64,000 nt of DNA. Origin: JAIVHA01 sp965367295 (lineage in GTDB: Bacteria > Pseudomonadota > Gammaproteobacteria > DSM-19610). Shown here one piece after another: positions 61,682 through 64,000 of the stretch. The first letter of the stretch is position 1, and the number at the start of each line of letters is the position of its first letter. Made by a program: the position numbers and the translations under genes. The notes beneath the pieces were generated by a model. It did not search any database. It saw nothing but the letters and a program-made list of their open reading frames with translations, and was not told the DNA's origin. The DNA lies in NCBI GenBank assembly GCA_965367295.1, contig CBDUHN010000004.1, positions 62,001-126,000 of the forward strand, written 5' to 3'.

Positions 61682-64000
61682 TCATCCCTGGTCCTGGTCA
61701 TCGTTGCGGTTTTCGTTGCGGTCACTGCCACCGGACGCATCCCCGAAACCCAGCAATTCCACGCTCAGGAATCCCATCGGGGTATTGGACAGGGCACTGT
61801 CCTGGGCACTATTGGCCCCGATACTGCCGGCGGAATCCTCGGCTATCTTGCTGGTGGAGGAGGACAGGTTGGATACCCCGCTGAGACCGGCGGCCAGGCT
61901 GGAGGTATCCCCTACCGGCACCCCGGTGGACACACCACCGATATCGATGTTGTCGGCCCCGATCACTTCCTGGGCGGCAATGACGATATTGTTGGCTCCG
62001 ATACCCGCTTCACCGGCATCCACCACACCACCCGGTGCAAACAGGTACACATCACCGGCCTCCACCGCGGCGTCACTGGAGGCGGTACGGATACCGCTGC
62101 CGCGCACCACTGCCGGGAACTCGATCTGCAGGTTGCCCTGCTCATCGAAACTCACGATGGGAGGTGGTGCCGCCAGTGCCGACTTGGCGCCGCGGCCGGC
62201 ATCGATGTTGCCCTCGCGGGAGAAAATCAGGATGTCATCCCCGCCCAGGGCGAAAACCCGCGACTGGTTGACCAGGAAGTCCCCCAGCGCATAGGCGGAG
62301 ATCGCCCCTTCACGCTGCGCCACGATGCCGATCTTGTCCGGTGACTTGTCGATACCCTCGGAACTGGCCAGACCCGCGTTGACGATGCCACCCGGTGCGA
62401 ACAGGTCCAGGTCACCGCCGTCGATGGTGTGGATCTTGGAGAAGAACAGTTTGATATCCCCCGGGTGCTGGCGCGCAGTGGGGAACAAGGCATCGATGGC
62501 CTCATAGGCATCGGCGTAGGCGGCCGGCCCTTCCCCGGCCGCGGCTACACCCGCTGCCTGGATCTCGGTCAGGAAGCGCTTGAGCAGGAAGCGCTGCCGA
62601 TCCTGTTCCGACAGGGCGGCAAAGGCCGCGGCCTCATCCGCCGTGACATCGCTGGCGGACAGGTAGCGGGTCGCGAAAGCGGCATAGTCCGGCTCATCCG
62701 CCAGCCCCGCCATCACCAGCAGGTTCGCGCCCCGGTCCGCCAGCGCCGGGTTGAAGGTATCGCCAATGGATTCAATACCGGTGGACGAACCCAGGTCCAG
62801 GTTGCGGCCGGCACGGACCTGTAGATTTCCGGGCCCGGAAACCTGGATCAGTTTTTCCAGGGTTTTCACATTCCCGTTTTCATCGCGCGGTGAAGTGAAA
62901 CGGATATCCCGTCCGGCCACAATGCTTGAATCATCCTCCTCTTCCAGGTTCTGGATCCGCAGGCTGACATCGCGCAGGTCGTGGCCGGCCCGCACCTGCG
63001 TCCGCTTCGGCAGGGTAATCAGCAGGTCATCGCCACCGCCGATGTCCCCTTCCAGCGCAATGATGTGGTTGTCCTCGGCATCCCCCGCGTGGAGCGGGGT
63101 GACCGCATGGCCGGCATTGGCCGGCGCAAAGTGATCCAGCCGGATCTTCGCATCGAGGAAGTTTAGTGACGGGTTCAACACCGTCGGCAGCAGCGTGGGA
63201 TCGGCATCGGACATGGTGAAGTTCACCAGGTTGCCGGTATCGCCGGCACTGATGCCATCCCTGGCCAGCAGGTTCAGGCTGCCGGTGGCCGATGGGTACA
63301 GCACCATGGAGCCCTGCAGTTCGATGCGACCATCCAGGGCCGCGATGTCCAGGCCACCGGGGTAGAGGTTCAGTGCCGCCGCCGAGGTATTGTTGAAGTT
63401 GATGTTGACGGCGGTCTGCAGGTCACCGGTGTTGTTGCGCAGTACCACATCCCCCGCGTAGGACGTCAACGCAACGGCACTATCGGCACTGTAACTGAAC
63501 AGGTAGGAGGTCAGGTCCGGTGCAATACTGGGCTGCACCACCAGCGGGTCGATCACCGCGGACAGGGAGATGTCGCCGTTGGCCTGCAGGTCGAAGCGTG
63601 CATCGCCCAGTGCCAGGACCGGACTCAGGCCGGCATGGTTACCGGCCAGCAGGGAGCCGCCCGCCTGCAGCCTCGCCGCTCCCTTGCCCAGGTAGAACAG
63701 GCCGCCGTAGATGTCGCCCTGCGCCTGGACATGCAGCGAACCACCGCCGGAGATCTCCACCTCGTTGGTGAGGAAATCAAAGTCGAATTCATCGTTGAGG
63801 GATTTCGGGGTACCGACCTGCTTGCCACTCGTGGGCACCACCACGGAAAGGTCGTGGATGTCACCCGCCGACTCGATGACCACATCGCCCCCTCCCAGGG
63901 CACCGATGTTCTGACGGAAGGCCGGGTCCTTTGACACCGTACCGTATTCGGATTTGCTGACGGCGATACCCCATGCCGTGGGGGTTTCCCCGGCATGGCT
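61682..64000 (-). CDS. Filamentous-haemagglutinin-like protein, C-terminal part (5' end outside the window)
   Basis: The frame is open to the right edge and encodes at least 772 residues. Many short beta-helix-type repeats (NLQVRAGRNLDLGSSTGI, AGHDLRDVSL, VVLRNNTGDLQTAV) lead to a C-terminal region with GDVYLFAPGGVVDAGEAGIG and NNIVIAAQEVIGADNI. These are features of DUF3739-type C-termini of large FHA-like proteins secreted by two-partner secretion. The extreme C-terminus is acidic (NENRNDDQDQG) with no anchor. The N-terminal TPS signal and any TpsB partner would lie beyond 64000. It is probably the first or second gene of the ExbBD-TonB operon, 100 bp upstream of the fusion gene. Confidence 0.85.
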   Translation of the reverse strand, partial: SHAGETPTAWGIAVSKSEYGTVSKDPAFRQNIGALGGGDVVIESAGDIHDLSVVVPTSGKQVGTPKSLNDEFDFDFLTNEVEISGGGSLHVQAQGDIYGGLFYLGKGAARLQAGGSLLAGNHAGLSPVLALGDARFDLQANGDISLSAVIDPLVVQPSIAPDLTSYLFSYSADSAVALTSYAGDVVLRNNTGDLQTAVNINFNNTSAAALNLYPGGLDIAALDGRIELQGSMVLYPSATGSLNLLARDGISAGDTGNLVNFTMSDADPTLLPTVLNPSLNFLDAKIRLDHFAPANAGHAVTPLHAGDAEDNHIIALEGDIGGGDDLLITLPKRTQVRAGHDLRDVSLRIQNLEEEDDSSIVAGRDIRFTSPRDENGNVKTLEKLIQVSGPGNLQVRAGRNLDLGSSTGIESIGDTFNPALADRGANLLVMAGLADEPDYAAFATRYLSASDVTADEAAAFAALSEQDRQRFLLKRFLTEIQAAGVAAAGEGPAAYADAYEAIDALFPTARQHPGDIKLFFSKIHTIDGGDLDLFAPGGIVNAGLASSEGIDKSPDKIGIVAQREGAISAYALGDFLVNQSRVFALGGDDILIFSREGNIDAGRGAKSALAAPPPIVSFDEQGNLQIEFPAVVRGSGIRTASSDAAVEAGDVYLFAPGGVVDAGEAGIGANNIVIAAQEVIGADNIDIGGVSTGVPVGDTSSLAAGLSGVSNLSSSTSKIAEDSAGSIGANSAQDSALSNTPMGFLSVELLGFGDASGGSDRNENRNDDQDQG

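Overview
This window looks like a chromosomal segment of a high-GC gammaproteobacterium. The evidence is a rpsT-murJ-ribF-ileS-lspA-fkpB-ispH block next to fimU-pilVWX-pilY1-pilE, followed by proB-obgE-rpmA-rplU-ispB. This is the order I recall around thiO-fimT...ispB in Pseudomonas aeruginosa. The ergothioneine genes, a GH17-GT2 glucan synthase and a PEP-CTERM micro-protein point away from Pseudomonas, perhaps towards Chromatiales-like lineages; the genus is not determinable from this sequence alone. There are no rRNA genes, insertion sequences, phage genes or CRISPR arrays.

Layout. 1-6.4 kb: a phosphate-starvation (Pho) block on the minus strand with phoB, phoR, pstS, a PhoX-like DUF839 protein and an OprO/OprP-type porin. 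Three of its promoters share one Pho-box architecture; pstCAB is absent. 6.5-9.6 kb: ergothioneine genes, egtD divergent from overlapping egtC-egtB. 9.6-16 kb: a P-type cation ATPase, a membrane-tethered retropepsin-like protease, an AGCS symporter, an FKBP isomerase and nadC. 16.2-24.8 kb: c-di-GMP signalling (HDOD, GAF-GGDEF, GGDEF-EAL), a methyltransferase and a GH17-GT2 beta-glucan synthase. 24.8-27 kb (minus strand): tRNA-Thr, an Irr-type Fur regulator with a candidate operator, thiO and a PilE-like pilin. 27.1-37.5 kb: two consecutive minor-pilin sets; the second carries pilY1 and pilE and is visibly AT-richer. 37.9 kb: a 60-residue PEP-CTERM protein. 38-50.7 kb: housekeeping genes plus tRNA-Pro. 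50.8-52.6 kb: a thioredoxin-like protein and an ammonium transporter with a sigma-54 promoter and NtrC-like sites. 52.9-53.1 kb: a decayed GGDEF fragment. 53.4-56.2 kb: SulP transporter, UspA and a DksA/TraR-type protein.

56.3-64 kb (minus strand): a compact six-gene operon, read in transcription order as a filamentous-haemagglutinin-like protein (5' end outside the window), a secreted DUF2341-LamG domain fused to an ExbB/MotA proton channel, ExbD, a TonB-like protein, a Porin_5-type outer-membrane porin, and a periplasmic coiled-coil protein. It has the parts of an energised, envelope-spanning machine built around an adhesin-like protein. This is the best candidate in the window for an undescribed system.

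The other blocks group by function: phosphate scavenging under PhoBR; nitrogen-controlled ammonium uptake; surface motility and adhesion (type IV pili with PilY1, three c-di-GMP proteins, glucan synthesis, the haemagglutinin-like operon); and redox protection (ergothioneine, Irr-type regulator, thioredoxin). A family of short palindromic repeats built on a CGAATTCATTCG-like core is scattered through the intergenic spaces.
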